In this document: one piece after another, positions 23,996 to 32,942 of the stretch
Numbering within the stretch: position 1 is the first letter of the stretch
How the letters are laid out: every line of letters starts with the position of its first letter
From: Bacteroidales bacterium
GTDB lineage: Bacteria; Bacteroidota; Bacteroidia; Bacteroidales; F082
NCBI GenBank assembly: GCA_024709145.1
Contig: JANJXG010000045.1
Span: forward strand, 1-33,010
Direction: 5' to 3'
DNA length: 33,010 bases
Made by a program: the position numbers and the translations under genes
The notes under the pieces: generated by a model
The model's database searches: none
What the model saw: only the letters and a program-made list of their open reading frames with translations
What the model was told of the DNA's origin: nothing

Positions 23996-25603
23996 ATGGA
24001 AATTGACAAAACCAGCGGGACAAAGACTTTCGACCCGCTCGATATGAGCCACTACCGGATCGAAAAACTACCCAAACGTCGTAAATCTAAATTAGAACAC
24101 TGGCTTGCTTTGGCCGGGATACCTTTGGCTATCGTTGCTTTTATCTACTTCGGATACTTGAGTTCACTTGGTTTTCTTACCGATTTCGATGCAGACAGCC
24201 TTACTGCTGCTGCGAAAAAAGTGTTTGAAAAAATTGGCAAAGAAGGTTTTATCCGCAATAATCACCTGATGCTGGGTATTTTCATGGCCGCAATAATCCT
24301 TTGGATTACCGAAGCAATTCCCAATTACCTGACATCACTCATTTTGATAATCAGCCTTGTATTAACTGGTGTTCTTCCTGAGAAAACAGCGTATGCCCAA
24401 CTGGGTCATCCTGTTATGTGGCTGAATATCATGTCGTTTATCTTAGCAAGTATGCTTGTTACAACAGGTGTAGCCAAGCGTTTTGCTTTGTGGTTTATCC
24501 TCAAATTTGGCAAAAATGCCAGTACGATCTTTATAAGTTTCATTGTCATCAACCTAATCCTGTCGGCTTTCATTTCGGCAACTACAGCCAAGGCCGCCAT
24601 TCTTTTACCGATTTTCATGGTCATTGCTGCCATTTATGGCGCAAAAGGTGGCGACGGTAAAAATAATTTCGGGAGAAGTATCGTACTTCAAAACCTGCTC
24701 AACATTAATGTAGGTGCCGGTGCTTTTGTTACAGGCTCAGGAGCCAATTTGCTGGCTGCTGCTTTAATCGGTGGCGCTACAGGTCAGACAATATATTTTG
24801 CCGACTGGATGACAGCCATGTTTCCCATTATGCTCGGTTTGATGTTTACTGGATATTTGCTCGCAATGCGTGTTTTTTTTCCTTTGCGACCCGAGGAAAG
24901 ACTTCCACAAATAGAAGGTGGAATGGAACGCCTGCGTTCAGCATACCGCGAATTAGGGAAAATCAGTCTTTCCGAGATAAAATCCGTGATAATCTTTTTA
25001 TTGATCCTTGGTTTCTGGGCAACTGACAAATTACATGGCATCAGTGCAACTGCTGTAGCATTTGTCGGTGCCATTGTGGCGTTGCTCCCCGGAGTTGGTG
25101 TTGTAAAATGGAACGATGTGGACGTGCCCTGGCACCTGATGCTTTTTTCGGCTGGCGCTTACGCCCTCGGCTCTGGACTTGAAGCCACTGATTTACCTTC
25201 GATTAGCGTAAATGCTTTTTTTGATAACCTGGGCATATCTGAAAACACACCTTTTTGGAGACTTTATGTATTGCTTACCGGTGTGATGACGTTTAGCGCC
25301 TTGCTTTTTCAGTCAAAGACGATGCGAACGATGATTTTCATACCAATTGCCATTGGAGTGGCAGGCCGCTTTGGTTACGATGTGCTCAGTTTGGCTTTAC
25401 CCGTCGCGTTTATGATTGAACATGTTTATGTGTTGCCTTATAACAGCAAACCAGCCGCTTTACTCTATGAGACCGACCAATATACCTATGCCGACACATT
25501 TAAATTTGGATTCAGCATGATGCTGATTTCATGGCTAATCATCATCCTTGCCGGCCAAACCTGGTTTCAGTTTTTAGGAATTACACCAAATGGCCTTTTT
25601 TAA
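23996..25603 (+). CDS. DASS (SLC13)-family anion:sodium symporter
   Basis: A 535-residue multipass inner-membrane transporter of the divalent anion:Na+ symporter family, whose members take up dicarboxylates, sulfate or, in some cases, phosphate. It has a ~35-residue basic cytoplasmic N-terminus (KLPKRRKSK), then a first helix at 36-58 and the family segment LGIFMAAIILWITEAIPNYLTSL (93-115). The SNT motifs that bind Na+ and substrate in VcINDY are altered: the first hairpin reads SATTAKA (194-200) and the second FQSKTM (438-443). The usual Asn is therefore missing in both, while a Ser/Thr and a Lys are present. Substrate and coupling ion are therefore open. The next gene starts 18 bases downstream. 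Confidence 0.82.
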   Translation: MEIDKTSGTKTFDPLDMSHYRIEKLPKRRKSKLEHWLALAGIPLAIVAFIYFGYLSSLGFLTDFDADSLTAAAKKVFEKIGKEGFIRNNHLMLGIFMAAIILWITEAIPNYLTSLILIISLVLTGVLPEKTAYAQLGHPVMWLNIMSFILASMLVTTGVAKRFALWFILKFGKNASTIFISFIVINLILSAFISATTAKAAILLPIFMVIAAIYGAKGGDGKNNFGRSIVLQNLLNINVGAGAFVTGSGANLLAAALIGGATGQTIYFADWMTAMFPIMLGLMFTGYLLAMRVFFPLRPEERLPQIEGGMERLRSAYRELGKISLSEIKSVIIFLLILGFWATDKLHGISATAVAFVGAIVALLPGVGVVKWNDVDVPWHLMLFSAGAYALGSGLEATDLPSISVNAFFDNLGISENTPFWRLYVLLTGVMTFSALLFQSKTMRTMIFIPIAIGVAGRFGYDVLSLALPVAFMIEHVYVLPYNSKPAALLYETDQYTYADTFKFGFSMMLISWLIIILAGQTWFQFLGITPNGLF

Positions 25604-25621
25604 AATAATACCCGGGAGATC

Positions 25622-27088
25622 GTGATCGAATCAAATGTTAAAATACATAACCGTTTTTCTGTTGAATTTAAACTGAGTTTCCTGGCCAGAAAGAAAAAAA
25701 AGGTCAGCGAATTTGCAGTCAACACCTGGATTTTTATCCCTAATAGCTTGGATATTAATCCTTCAACATATGATAAAAAGGATTTTTATCGCGATCTGAA
25801 ATCCAACTTAAGGTTAATTACTCCTGTCTTTTTGCTCAGAGATATTGCCCATGGCAAAAATTCTCCGATTGCCAAACTCGAAACATCGTTCCGGGAAATG
25901 GCATCACAGCCCACGCGTACCAACATCAGCGAATATGAACATCAAATCAAATTATTCCTTTCAATTTGTAAAAGTGCCTTGCGCAGCGAAACGCAACACA
26001 TTCTGCAAACAAATAAAGCAGAGGAACTTACTTACTTAATCGCGTCTTTTGTTACCAATATTCAGCTGATCGGAACTTCTTACCGCAATCTACTTCAAAT
26101 TATCAATGCTCCTACAGTGGGGCAAAATCTGTTGAACTACTTTCGATTTGGAGATGAGTTTCTAAGTAATACCATCGAACAACATTGTTTCAGGCTTTTG
26201 CAGGCATTTGATACGCAAGCTGAACCAACCGCCATCGAGTTATCGCAAAATTTGCGTCAACTGATTAAAGATGAAATCAAGTACCGTAAACAACACAAGT
26301 TCCTGACAGTTGACAAACAAAGCAAAAACCTTAACAGAGAGCTGATTCACAGGCTTGGCTTGTTAAAAAAATATGCAGAGGATGTCTTGTTCCTATCCAC
26401 TGAAAAGAAAAAAGACGGCATCATTAAAGAACAAATTTATTACAGCATCGCCGCTGGAATCAGCATGATCTTTGCAACTGCGATAGCCTTTTCGTTCCAA
26501 CAGAAATATGGTAACTTAACTATGCCATTTTTTGTTGCGCTTGTTGTGAGTTATATGCTAAAGGACCGGATCAAAGAATTGGGCCGGTATTATTTCGCCT
26601 ACAAACTTGGCAGAAAATATTTTGATCATAAAACGAGCATCAGTTTAAAAAACAACCACATCGGCTGGAGCAAGGAAGCGATGGATTTCATTTCAGAAAC
26701 CAAAGTACCTGATGAAGTTGTTCGATTCAGAAATCGATCAGCGATACTGGAAGCCGATAATCGTAATAACAACGAAAAAATTATTTTGTATCGAAAATTG
26801 ATCAGGCTCAACCGCGAAAGTCTTGACAAATGCGGTGATTACTATTTTGCAGGCATTAACGATATCATTCGTCTGAATCTTACCAGTTTACTCTTTAAGA
26901 TGGATGATCCTGAATTTCAATTATTTACAATAGAAAAACATCAATCTTTTGGATTAGTTACAGGAGAAAAGATTTATTACCTCAACCTGATAATGCAATT
27001 TAAATCCGAAAACCAACTTGCTTACCAACGCTTCAGGGTTGTCTTAAGCCGCAATGGTATCAGCGATCTTGAAATTATTCCACTCTAA
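25622..27088 (+). CDS. Unknown protein with a central membrane hairpin
   Basis: A 488-residue protein I do not recognise. It starts at a GTG at 25622 (no better ATG near). Residues 1-~265 are soluble, with an N-terminal beta segment (FSVEFKLSFLARKKKKVSEFAVNTWIFIP) and then long helices. Two hydrophobic segments follow at about 273-292 and 299-313 separated by QQKYGNL, a tight membrane hairpin. The C-terminal ~170 residues are basic and soluble (KDRIKELGRYYFAYKLGRKYF, ... YLNLIMQFKSENQLAYQRFRVVLSR). Both soluble parts would face the same side. It is 18 bases after the DASS transporter on the same strand and therefore probably co-transcribed and possibly a regulator or partner of it. Confidence 0.78.
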   Translation: MIESNVKIHNRFSVEFKLSFLARKKKKVSEFAVNTWIFIPNSLDINPSTYDKKDFYRDLKSNLRLITPVFLLRDIAHGKNSPIAKLETSFREMASQPTRTNISEYEHQIKLFLSICKSALRSETQHILQTNKAEELTYLIASFVTNIQLIGTSYRNLLQIINAPTVGQNLLNYFRFGDEFLSNTIEQHCFRLLQAFDTQAEPTAIELSQNLRQLIKDEIKYRKQHKFLTVDKQSKNLNRELIHRLGLLKKYAEDVLFLSTEKKKDGIIKEQIYYSIAAGISMIFATAIAFSFQQKYGNLTMPFFVALVVSYMLKDRIKELGRYYFAYKLGRKYFDHKTSISLKNNHIGWSKEAMDFISETKVPDEVVRFRNRSAILEADNRNNNEKIILYRKLIRLNRESLDKCGDYYFAGINDIIRLNLTSLLFKMDDPEFQLFTIEKHQSFGLVTGEKIYYLNLIMQFKSENQLAYQRFRVVLSRNGISDLEIIPL

Positions 27089-27101
27089 AGAATGAAGGTT
27101 A

Positions 27102-27158
27102 ATCTCGGGATGTTAGCTATTTTTAACTACTGATAAGCTCCCGATTTCAAATTTTTCC
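27102..27158 (+). terminator. Possible terminator after the membrane-hairpin gene
   Basis: AAT-(CT)-CGGGA and TCCCG-ATT can pair across about 30 bases, and the T-stretch AAATTTTTCC follows. The loop is long and the stem has a bulge, so this is a tentative call. Confidence 0.35.
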
Positions 27159-27175
27159 TACCTTGCAGACCCATT

Positions 27176-27183
27176 TAAATTTG
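27176..27183 (+). promoter_or_regulatory. Possible distant -7 box for the large surface protein
   Basis: TAAATTTG fits TAnnTTTG but lies 323 bases upstream of the ATG at 27506 and lacks a -33 TTG at 19-21 nt. If used, the leader would be over 300 nt. Confidence 0.25.
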
Positions 27184-27505
27184 ATTGTTATAATTGAAAT
27201 TCCTTCATAAGTTGTTTATATCCAGAACTTAAAGAAAAGTTAATCCTGGTTTAACGTGCAACTTCTGTTAATGGTAAAAATTTGCCAAGTAATTTCAGTG
27301 AACCTGAACCGTTCATTTCTTTCCTGTAGAGGTTATGAAAATCTATTCAGGCTCGAATGAAATTCTTTTTTTGTCTGCCGGGCTCTGAAATCAGATCCAA
27401 TCAAGGTTGGTAGCTAACAGTTACATCCCTGGTTTTCAAACAGTAAATAAAGCTTTAATAATTATCACAACATATTTATATCCATTATTTTACAACATTA
27501 TTTTC

Positions 27506-30500
27506 ATGAAAAAAAACTACAAATCCTTCTTGGTATTGTTCCTCTTCCTTCTCAAAGGTATTATTTCTGAAGCACAATACCTCGTGAATTTTGAAGGCGA
27601 AACCGAGATTAAACCTTCGTATGCTTCCGGCACTGTTAATCTTTCCGGCTTGGACTGGGATATGACTGAGTCGTTGATTGGAAACTCTGATTCTGACTGG
27701 AAAAATGGGCTAAAATCAGCCAGGTTAAGAGGTTATGCTGCCACTGCAATGACCATGCTTACCGACAAGGAAAATGGAATTGGCACCTTGTCGTTCTATT
27801 ACAGACGTTATGGTACAGACGCTCAGGTTGACTGGAAAGTGGAATACAGTACCAACGGAGGATCTTCGTGGACACAAATTGGTGCAAACTTTACGGCACC
27901 AGCTTCCAATGACGTGCAATTCTTTTCAGAAACAGTTAATGTAGCCGGAAACATCAGAATAAGAATTAAAAGAGCGACTGAGGATGGAACTGTTAATCGA
28001 AGGCTCAACATCGATGACATTGAACTCACCAATTATACGGGCGGTGGCAACATTCCGCCTGTCATTTCCGGCATCACACGAAATCCGGCCGGTGAAATCA
28101 ATTCAATCACCAGTGTAAGCGTATCTGCCACAATCACCGATAGCGATGGAACGGTAAGTTTTGCCGAATTGAGGTGGGGTACAACTACAGGCATATATAA
28201 CAATACCATTGGAATGACGCATACAGGAGGAGGTAGTTATTCAACCACTTCCAGCATCCCCGCACAGGCTGATGGTACAACCGTCTATTTCGTTGTTTTC
28301 GCCCAGGACAATGCAGGTGGCACACGACTTTCAGCGCAGCAATCCTATGTTGTCCGAGATCCCGCAACAACCACCCTGCCCTGGTCGGAGTCTTTTGATA
28401 CTGGTTTTGGAGATGTGTATGCATATAGTGCTACAGGTAACGATAAATTTTGGTTGCACAGTAGCAGTGGTTACGTTTATATGAACGGGTTTAATACTGG
28501 TGTACTGGAAGATGACTGGCTGATTCTACCCGCATTCAACAAGGATTTATATGAAAATGTCGTGCTTACTTTCGACACCTGGAAAAGATATGGTTCAGAA
28601 GACGACAATAATTATTTAAAACTTTATTATTCAACTAATTATGTTGGATTTGGCGACCCAACCACAGCCAACTGGACTGAACTTCCTTTTACTCAGCCAG
28701 CCGAGGAACAAGTGTGGATCAGCTCCGGACCTGTCGACCTCAATGCCTTGACAGGAGAGAATATCTATCTCGCCCTGCGCTACCATTACGATGTAAATTT
28801 CTATCGTCTCTGGCAGGTTGATAATATTCAAATCACCGGATCGCAATCTGGAATTATCACTCAGTGGGCCTTTACCAATGCCGGTGACCTGAACCCAACT
28901 GTTGGCAGCGGAACTGCCAGTTTGATCGGTGGCGTTTCTCAGGTGACTCAGGATGACGCTCTTCGCATTACCGGATTTCCCGCTCAATCCACTGCTTCCG
29001 GCACTGCAGGGCTTCAATTGATGCTCAGCACAGAGGGTTATCAACCATCGCAACTGACATTTCGCCAGCGTTCGTCGGGAACGATGTCGCGCTGGGCCGA
29101 AATTCAATACACAACCAATGGAGGTGCAAGCTGGGTGGCCGCCGGTAACAATTCAGGAGGACTCTCTCCCCACGACACTTATTATGAATTTGAATTCGAC
29201 CTTTCTTTCATCTCAGGTATTTCAAACAACCCTCAATTTGGATTGAGAATCGTTTCAATCTTTTCACCTGTGGCATTTGACGATGGACTTGGAAACAATT
29301 TCTCTGCCAATACTGCTTATCACAGAGCAAGAGTTTCAGGAGGCGATCCATATAGCGGCGACGGCAACTGGAGATTTCAGGATGTGACAATATTTGGGGA
29401 GATGATTTCAGGAGAACCTCCCGTGAAACTGGCTTTTGATAACATCAACAATGGAATTGCACCAAACGTGAATATGCCATTCAGTGCGACAGTTCAATGC
29501 CTTACCGCAAATGACGTTCCTGCTGTAGCCTATGAAAACACTGCCGTAAGCTTGAGTCTGGCCAGCGGCTCAGGACAGCTGAGTGGTACCGTAACAGGTG
29601 TTATTCAGGCAGGTGAAAACAGCGTAACATTCAACAATCTTATATACAACACTGCCCAGTCTGGTGTACAAATCCTGGCGCAAACCACCAGCGGAATGAG
29701 CCTTCAACCAACCACCAGTGCAGCTTTTGAAGTTATGTCTGTTGCTACTAATTTAGCATTCAGTTCCTTCCCAAATTATGGACAAACCGGCATACCTGTC
29801 TCAGCTTTTACAGTGGAAGCCCGCAGACCCGACCAAACAATCGATGGTAATTTCACAGGCCTAATCACGATCACTAAAGCCACCGGCAATGGTTCAATCA
29901 GCGGAACGCTCACAAAACAAGCTGTCGCTGGTGTCGCCACTTTCGATGATATTCTCTTTAGTGCAACAGGTAGCTACACTTTGCAGGCAACCGCCAGCGG
30001 ATTAAGCAGTGCAACAAGTACAACAATACTCATTATGGTTCCGCCAGGCTTGACCACATCAATCCTGCCCTCTTATATTGTTGGTAACAACCCGACAAAC
30101 CATCGGGTTCCGTATGCTTACAGGGCAACACTGACGAATTTAATTCCAAACGCAACCTATAAATATATAAACCAGGTAATTACATCTGCTGATGCAGCCA
30201 ATGTAAATGGTGCAGGTAATGTCATTTTTATCAATCCGGCAGGAAATTTCTACCGAAGTAGCTCACCAAGTTTTAGTACACCCGAAAATCATGGTGAATT
30301 TACTACTGACGGCAACGGCACCTATACTGGCTGGTTTATTACAGAACCTACAGGTAATGCCCGTTTTACACCCGGTAATTACGTTTTTGTCCGCATCCGG
30401 ATTAATAATGGACAGGGAGGAACATCAGCTGTCAATTACCTGACCTCCAGTGATTCTACCCTGGCGATCGGAATGACTACAAACGCTGATAACCTGAGTG

Positions 30501-32125
30501 GCAGCGGTGTGTATGGCAAGTTGTTTTCGCAGGCAAAAAACTTTGCCATTCTGTATGACAATGTCAATGGAACCGGAAGGCCATTGGCTGCCACTTTCAT
30601 TGAAGATGACGGCACAAGTGGAACAACGGCTTATCCTCCTTTCTACCAAAATCTTGTAGACGGTCAGGCTGCTTCATGGGGTGGTATCATCCCGAACAAC
30701 CTACCCAATGGACTGAGAAGAGTTGAAATCAGACAGCTCTCGAATGGCGCAGTAATCCCATCTGAGACAATAATCTCTGCTAACGGTAGCTGGCCTTATG
30801 GAGTGAACACCGTCAATCCTGCTGTTGGAGCTGAAGCATTGCTCATCACCAAAAGCCCTGATTTTATGGCTAATGCGACAAATGTAATTCCCGGCTCACA
30901 GGTAGCATTCACCGATCTGACTCCCGGCACGCCAACATCCTGGAATTGGGTTTTCCAGGGGGCAACACCTTCAGCCTCATCTTTGCAAAACCCGACAGTG
31001 AACTACAATAACGCAGGTGAATTTGATGTTACTCTAACGGTAACTACTGAATTTGGCACTCAGACCATTACCAAGACAGAGTACATCACTGTAACTTCAC
31101 TACCAACAGCCAACTTCACAGCCGATGACACAACCCCGGCCGTTGGAAGCAGCGTGAACTTTACTAATACCTCTACAGGTGCAATTACAAGCTGGGCATG
31201 GACTTTCGAAGGTGGCACACCTTCCACCTTTAATGGGCAAAATCCACCGGTAATTGCCTATAATGCTGCAGGATCATTTGACGTTTCACTAACGGTTACC
31301 AATGCCAACGGTAGCAACACCAGAAATATGCCCAATTACATCACTGCCGGATTTCCACCGGTTGCCAACTTCTGGAGCTTCGATCAAACCTATGTAGCCG
31401 TCGGCTCGACCATGTCGTTTGCAGATCTTTCAACCGGGCAGATCGACAGCTGGAACTGGGCCTTTGAAGGAGGTTTTCCGGCAACCTCAGTAGCTCAAAA
31501 TCCAGCTCCTATTTTCTACAACAATCCGGGCTTGTTTGACGTGAGCCTCACCGTTTCAAATGCATTCGGATCCAGCACAAAACTGAACCAGAATTATGTG
31601 GATGTAGGTTATGTTCCTGATGCTGACTTTACAGCTACTTTTGAAGCGTTTGTCGACCGTGTGGAATATCAGTTTTCGGATGCCTCTACCCACAACCCAA
31701 ATCTATGGTATTGGAATTTTGAAGGAGGCGTGCCTGAAATATCCGGGATACAAAATCCGATGGTCACTTACACAACAGACGGAACATTTGATGTAAGCCT
31801 TACAGCCATGAATCTTTACGGCGACAATACTGTTATTAAAACCGGATATGTAGTAATTAACCTCACATCGGTGAAAGACATCGAATATGTAACGATGATG
31901 AAAATCATGCCAAACCCGGCAAAAAATCAATGTCTAATATCGGATCTGAAACCAGGTACATGGATAAAAATCTACGATTTAACCGGAAAAATTGTTTTTG
32001 AAAATCAGATTTTTGAAACTAGTATAACAATTCCACTTGAAGAGATGCCAAAAGGAATTCTCCTGATTGAAGCAAGCTTATTTGAGGGCGGACACAGGTC
32101 AACAGCCAAACTGATTCATCAATAA
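27506..32125 (+). CDS. Large multi-domain T9SS type A surface protein with PKD domains
   Basis: 1539 residues from the ATG at 27506, which gives a clean signal peptide (MKKNYKSFLVLFLFLLKGIISEAQ). The GTG at 27407 would bury it. Domains: a jelly-roll/choice-of-anchor-like N-terminal part (about 25-190, WKVEYSTNGGSSWTQIG), Ig-like (~190-285), a second choice-of-anchor J-like domain (~288-448, LPWSESFDTGFGD ... DDWLILP). A third beta-sandwich (~450-640) and Ig/filamin-like repeats follow to ~1120. Then come four PKD domains (about 1125-1450, each with SWNW-F-GG-P-ASS..QNP..Y...G.FDVSLTV). The C-terminal ~80 residues are the type A sorting domain (MKIMPNPAKNQ, IYDLTGKIVFENQ, MPKGILLIEA). It is exported by T9SS to the surface. 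No catalytic motif was found; adhesion or carbohydrate binding is a guess. Confidence 0.87.
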   Translation: MKKNYKSFLVLFLFLLKGIISEAQYLVNFEGETEIKPSYASGTVNLSGLDWDMTESLIGNSDSDWKNGLKSARLRGYAATAMTMLTDKENGIGTLSFYYRRYGTDAQVDWKVEYSTNGGSSWTQIGANFTAPASNDVQFFSETVNVAGNIRIRIKRATEDGTVNRRLNIDDIELTNYTGGGNIPPVISGITRNPAGEINSITSVSVSATITDSDGTVSFAELRWGTTTGIYNNTIGMTHTGGGSYSTTSSIPAQADGTTVYFVVFAQDNAGGTRLSAQQSYVVRDPATTTLPWSESFDTGFGDVYAYSATGNDKFWLHSSSGYVYMNGFNTGVLEDDWLILPAFNKDLYENVVLTFDTWKRYGSEDDNNYLKLYYSTNYVGFGDPTTANWTELPFTQPAEEQVWISSGPVDLNALTGENIYLALRYHYDVNFYRLWQVDNIQITGSQSGIITQWAFTNAGDLNPTVGSGTASLIGGVSQVTQDDALRITGFPAQSTASGTAGLQLMLSTEGYQPSQLTFRQRSSGTMSRWAEIQYTTNGGASWVAAGNNSGGLSPHDTYYEFEFDLSFISGISNNPQFGLRIVSIFSPVAFDDGLGNNFSANTAYHRARVSGGDPYSGDGNWRFQDVTIFGEMISGEPPVKLAFDNINNGIAPNVNMPFSATVQCLTANDVPAVAYENTAVSLSLASGSGQLSGTVTGVIQAGENSVTFNNLIYNTAQSGVQILAQTTSGMSLQPTTSAAFEVMSVATNLAFSSFPNYGQTGIPVSAFTVEARRPDQTIDGNFTGLITITKATGNGSISGTLTKQAVAGVATFDDILFSATGSYTLQATASGLSSATSTTILIMVPPGLTTSILPSYIVGNNPTNHRVPYAYRATLTNLIPNATYKYINQVITSADAANVNGAGNVIFINPAGNFYRSSSPSFSTPENHGEFTTDGNGTYTGWFITEPTGNARFTPGNYVFVRIRINNGQGGTSAVNYLTSSDSTLAIGMTTNADNLSGSGVYGKLFSQAKNFAILYDNVNGTGRPLAATFIEDDGTSGTTAYPPFYQNLVDGQAASWGGIIPNNLPNGLRRVEIRQLSNGAVIPSETIISANGSWPYGVNTVNPAVGAEALLITKSPDFMANATNVIPGSQVAFTDLTPGTPTSWNWVFQGATPSASSLQNPTVNYNNAGEFDVTLTVTTEFGTQTITKTEYITVTSLPTANFTADDTTPAVGSSVNFTNTSTGAITSWAWTFEGGTPSTFNGQNPPVIAYNAAGSFDVSLTVTNANGSNTRNMPNYITAGFPPVANFWSFDQTYVAVGSTMSFADLSTGQIDSWNWAFEGGFPATSVAQNPAPIFYNNPGLFDVSLTVSNAFGSSTKLNQNYVDVGYVPDADFTATFEAFVDRVEYQFSDASTHNPNLWYWNFEGGVPEISGIQNPMVTYTTDGTFDVSLTAMNLYGDNTVIKTGYVVINLTSVKDIEYVTMMKIMPNPAKNQCLISDLKPGTWIKIYDLTGKIVFENQIFETSITIPLEEMPKGILLIEASLFEGGHRSTAKLIHQ

Positions 32126-32146
32126 ACACATATACCGCAAAATCTA

Positions 32147-32175
32147 AAAAGCAGGGGGCAAGTCTCCTGCTTTTT
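32147..32175 (+). terminator. Intrinsic terminator of the surface protein gene
   Basis: AAAAGCAGG (32147-32155) pairs with CCTGCTTTT (32166-32174) around a 10-nt loop, and is followed by a T-rich stretch. It lies 21 bases past the stop codon. Confidence 0.8.
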
Positions 32176-32300
32176 ATTTCATTGCTAATGAATGATTTAG
32201 CAAAAAATCACCGCAACTTTCTCAAAGGCTGGACAAGATTTTTTAAAATATTGAAGGGAAAGCCAATTATTCGGACAAAAAAAATAAAAAAAATTAAATA

Positions 32301-32333
32301 TTTGACATTCATATAGATAAAGTTGTATTTTTG
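32301..32333 (+). promoter_or_regulatory. Bacteroidota-type promoter of the RRM gene
   Basis: TTTG (32301-32304), a 21-nt spacer and TATTTTTG (32326-32333) match the TTTG/TAnnTTTG consensus with correct spacing. It predicts a start near 32340 and a leader of about 120 nt before the ATG at 32461. Confidence 0.7.
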
Positions 32334-32460
32334 CTGCGGTTTAATTTAAACGTTCTTTTAAAAAGCAGGGTTAATTGCAATTTCAGAATTCACCATTCTG
32401 TCTGATGTCGTTTCACTTTTCTTTTTGAAAACTATTTATCAATTTTTTTTCATTTTTATC

Positions 32461-32823
32461 ATGAACATTTTTGTTGCAAAACTCAATTTCAAAACAACCA
32501 GCGAACAGCTGGAAGAAACTTTCAAACAATTTGGTGAAGTTACAAGCGCCAAAGTGATCATTGACAAACTGACCAACCGTTCAAAAGGTTATGGTTTTGT
32601 TGAAATGCCCAATGACACAGAAGGCTATGCAGCCATCAACGACCTCAACGAATCTCAGTTAGACGGAAGCACAATTATTGTAAAGAAGGCTCGTCCGAAA
32701 GAAGAAGGTGAAGGCGGCGGCGGATTCAAACGTCGTGAAGGTGGATTCCGCAACGAAGGCGGCTATCGCAAAGAAGGCGGATTCCGCAGCGGCGATAGCG
32801 GTGGTTATAGAAATCGCTACTAA
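32461..32823 (+). CDS. RRM-domain RNA-binding protein with Gly/Arg-rich tail
   Basis: A 120-residue single RNA recognition motif protein. RNP2 is IFVAKL (3-8) and RNP1 is KGYGFVEM (42-49), followed by a Gly/Arg/Glu-rich tail (about 84-120) with repeated (G)GF/YR(N/K)EGG units, resembling RGG-type tails. Such small RRM proteins are widespread in Bacteroidota and cyanobacteria and bind single-stranded RNA; in Bacteroides they affect post-transcriptional control of many genes. The frame is open back to an ATG at 32425, but that adds a hydrophobic 12-residue piece; the ATG at 32461 places RNP2 at the N-terminus as in the family. It has its own promoter, long leader and terminator, so it is monocistronic. 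Confidence 0.9.
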   Translation: MNIFVAKLNFKTTSEQLEETFKQFGEVTSAKVIIDKLTNRSKGYGFVEMPNDTEGYAAINDLNESQLDGSTIIVKKARPKEEGEGGGGFKRREGGFRNEGGYRKEGGFRSGDSGGYRNRY

Positions 32824-32844
32824 GAGAACATCTCAGACATAATC

Positions 32845-32870
32845 AAAGGCGGATAACACCGCCTTTTTTT
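32845..32870 (+). terminator. Intrinsic terminator of the RRM gene
   Basis: AAAGGCGG (32845-32852) pairs with CCGCCTTT (32859-32866), loop ATAACA, and a continuous T-run to 32870. It lies 22 bases after the stop codon and is the clearest terminator in the window. Confidence 0.88.
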
Positions 32871-32886
32871 ATTTTCCGATAACAGA

Positions 32887-32917
32887 TTTGAAAGATTGTT
32901 GAGAATTGTTATCTTTG
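32887..32917 (+). promoter_or_regulatory. Bacteroidota-type promoter of the tRNA gene
   Basis: TTTG (32887-32890), a 19-nt spacer and TATCTTTG (32910-32917) give a full TTTG/TAnnTTTG match. The tRNA begins 26 bases further on. Confidence 0.7.
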
Positions 32918-32942
32918 CGCCCTCAAAAATCAATTTGAAACC

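Larger units (their letters stand above)
27089..27505. other. Intergenic region, 417 bases, no gene supported
   Basis: AT-rich spacer with a possible terminator (27102-27158) and one TAnnTTTG match (TAAATTTG, 27176-27183) lacking a -33 element. The open frame of the next gene extends back to 27407 with a GTG, but that extension has no signal-peptide logic and is taken as leader. No RNA gene is recognisable. Confidence 0.55.
32126..32460. other. Intergenic region, 335 bases: terminator, promoter and 5' leader
   Basis: Holds the terminator at 32147-32175, the promoter at 32301-32333 and the roughly 120-nt leader of the RRM gene. The leader carries a small hairpin, CAGAAT-TCACC-ATTCTG (32384-32400). 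The stretch 32176-32300 is very A/T-rich with no identifiable feature. Confidence 0.65.

Noticed and set aside
27407-27505. A longer form of the large surface protein starting at GTG 27407.
   Set aside because: It would place 33 residues ahead of a perfect signal peptide; the ATG at 27506 is far more plausible.
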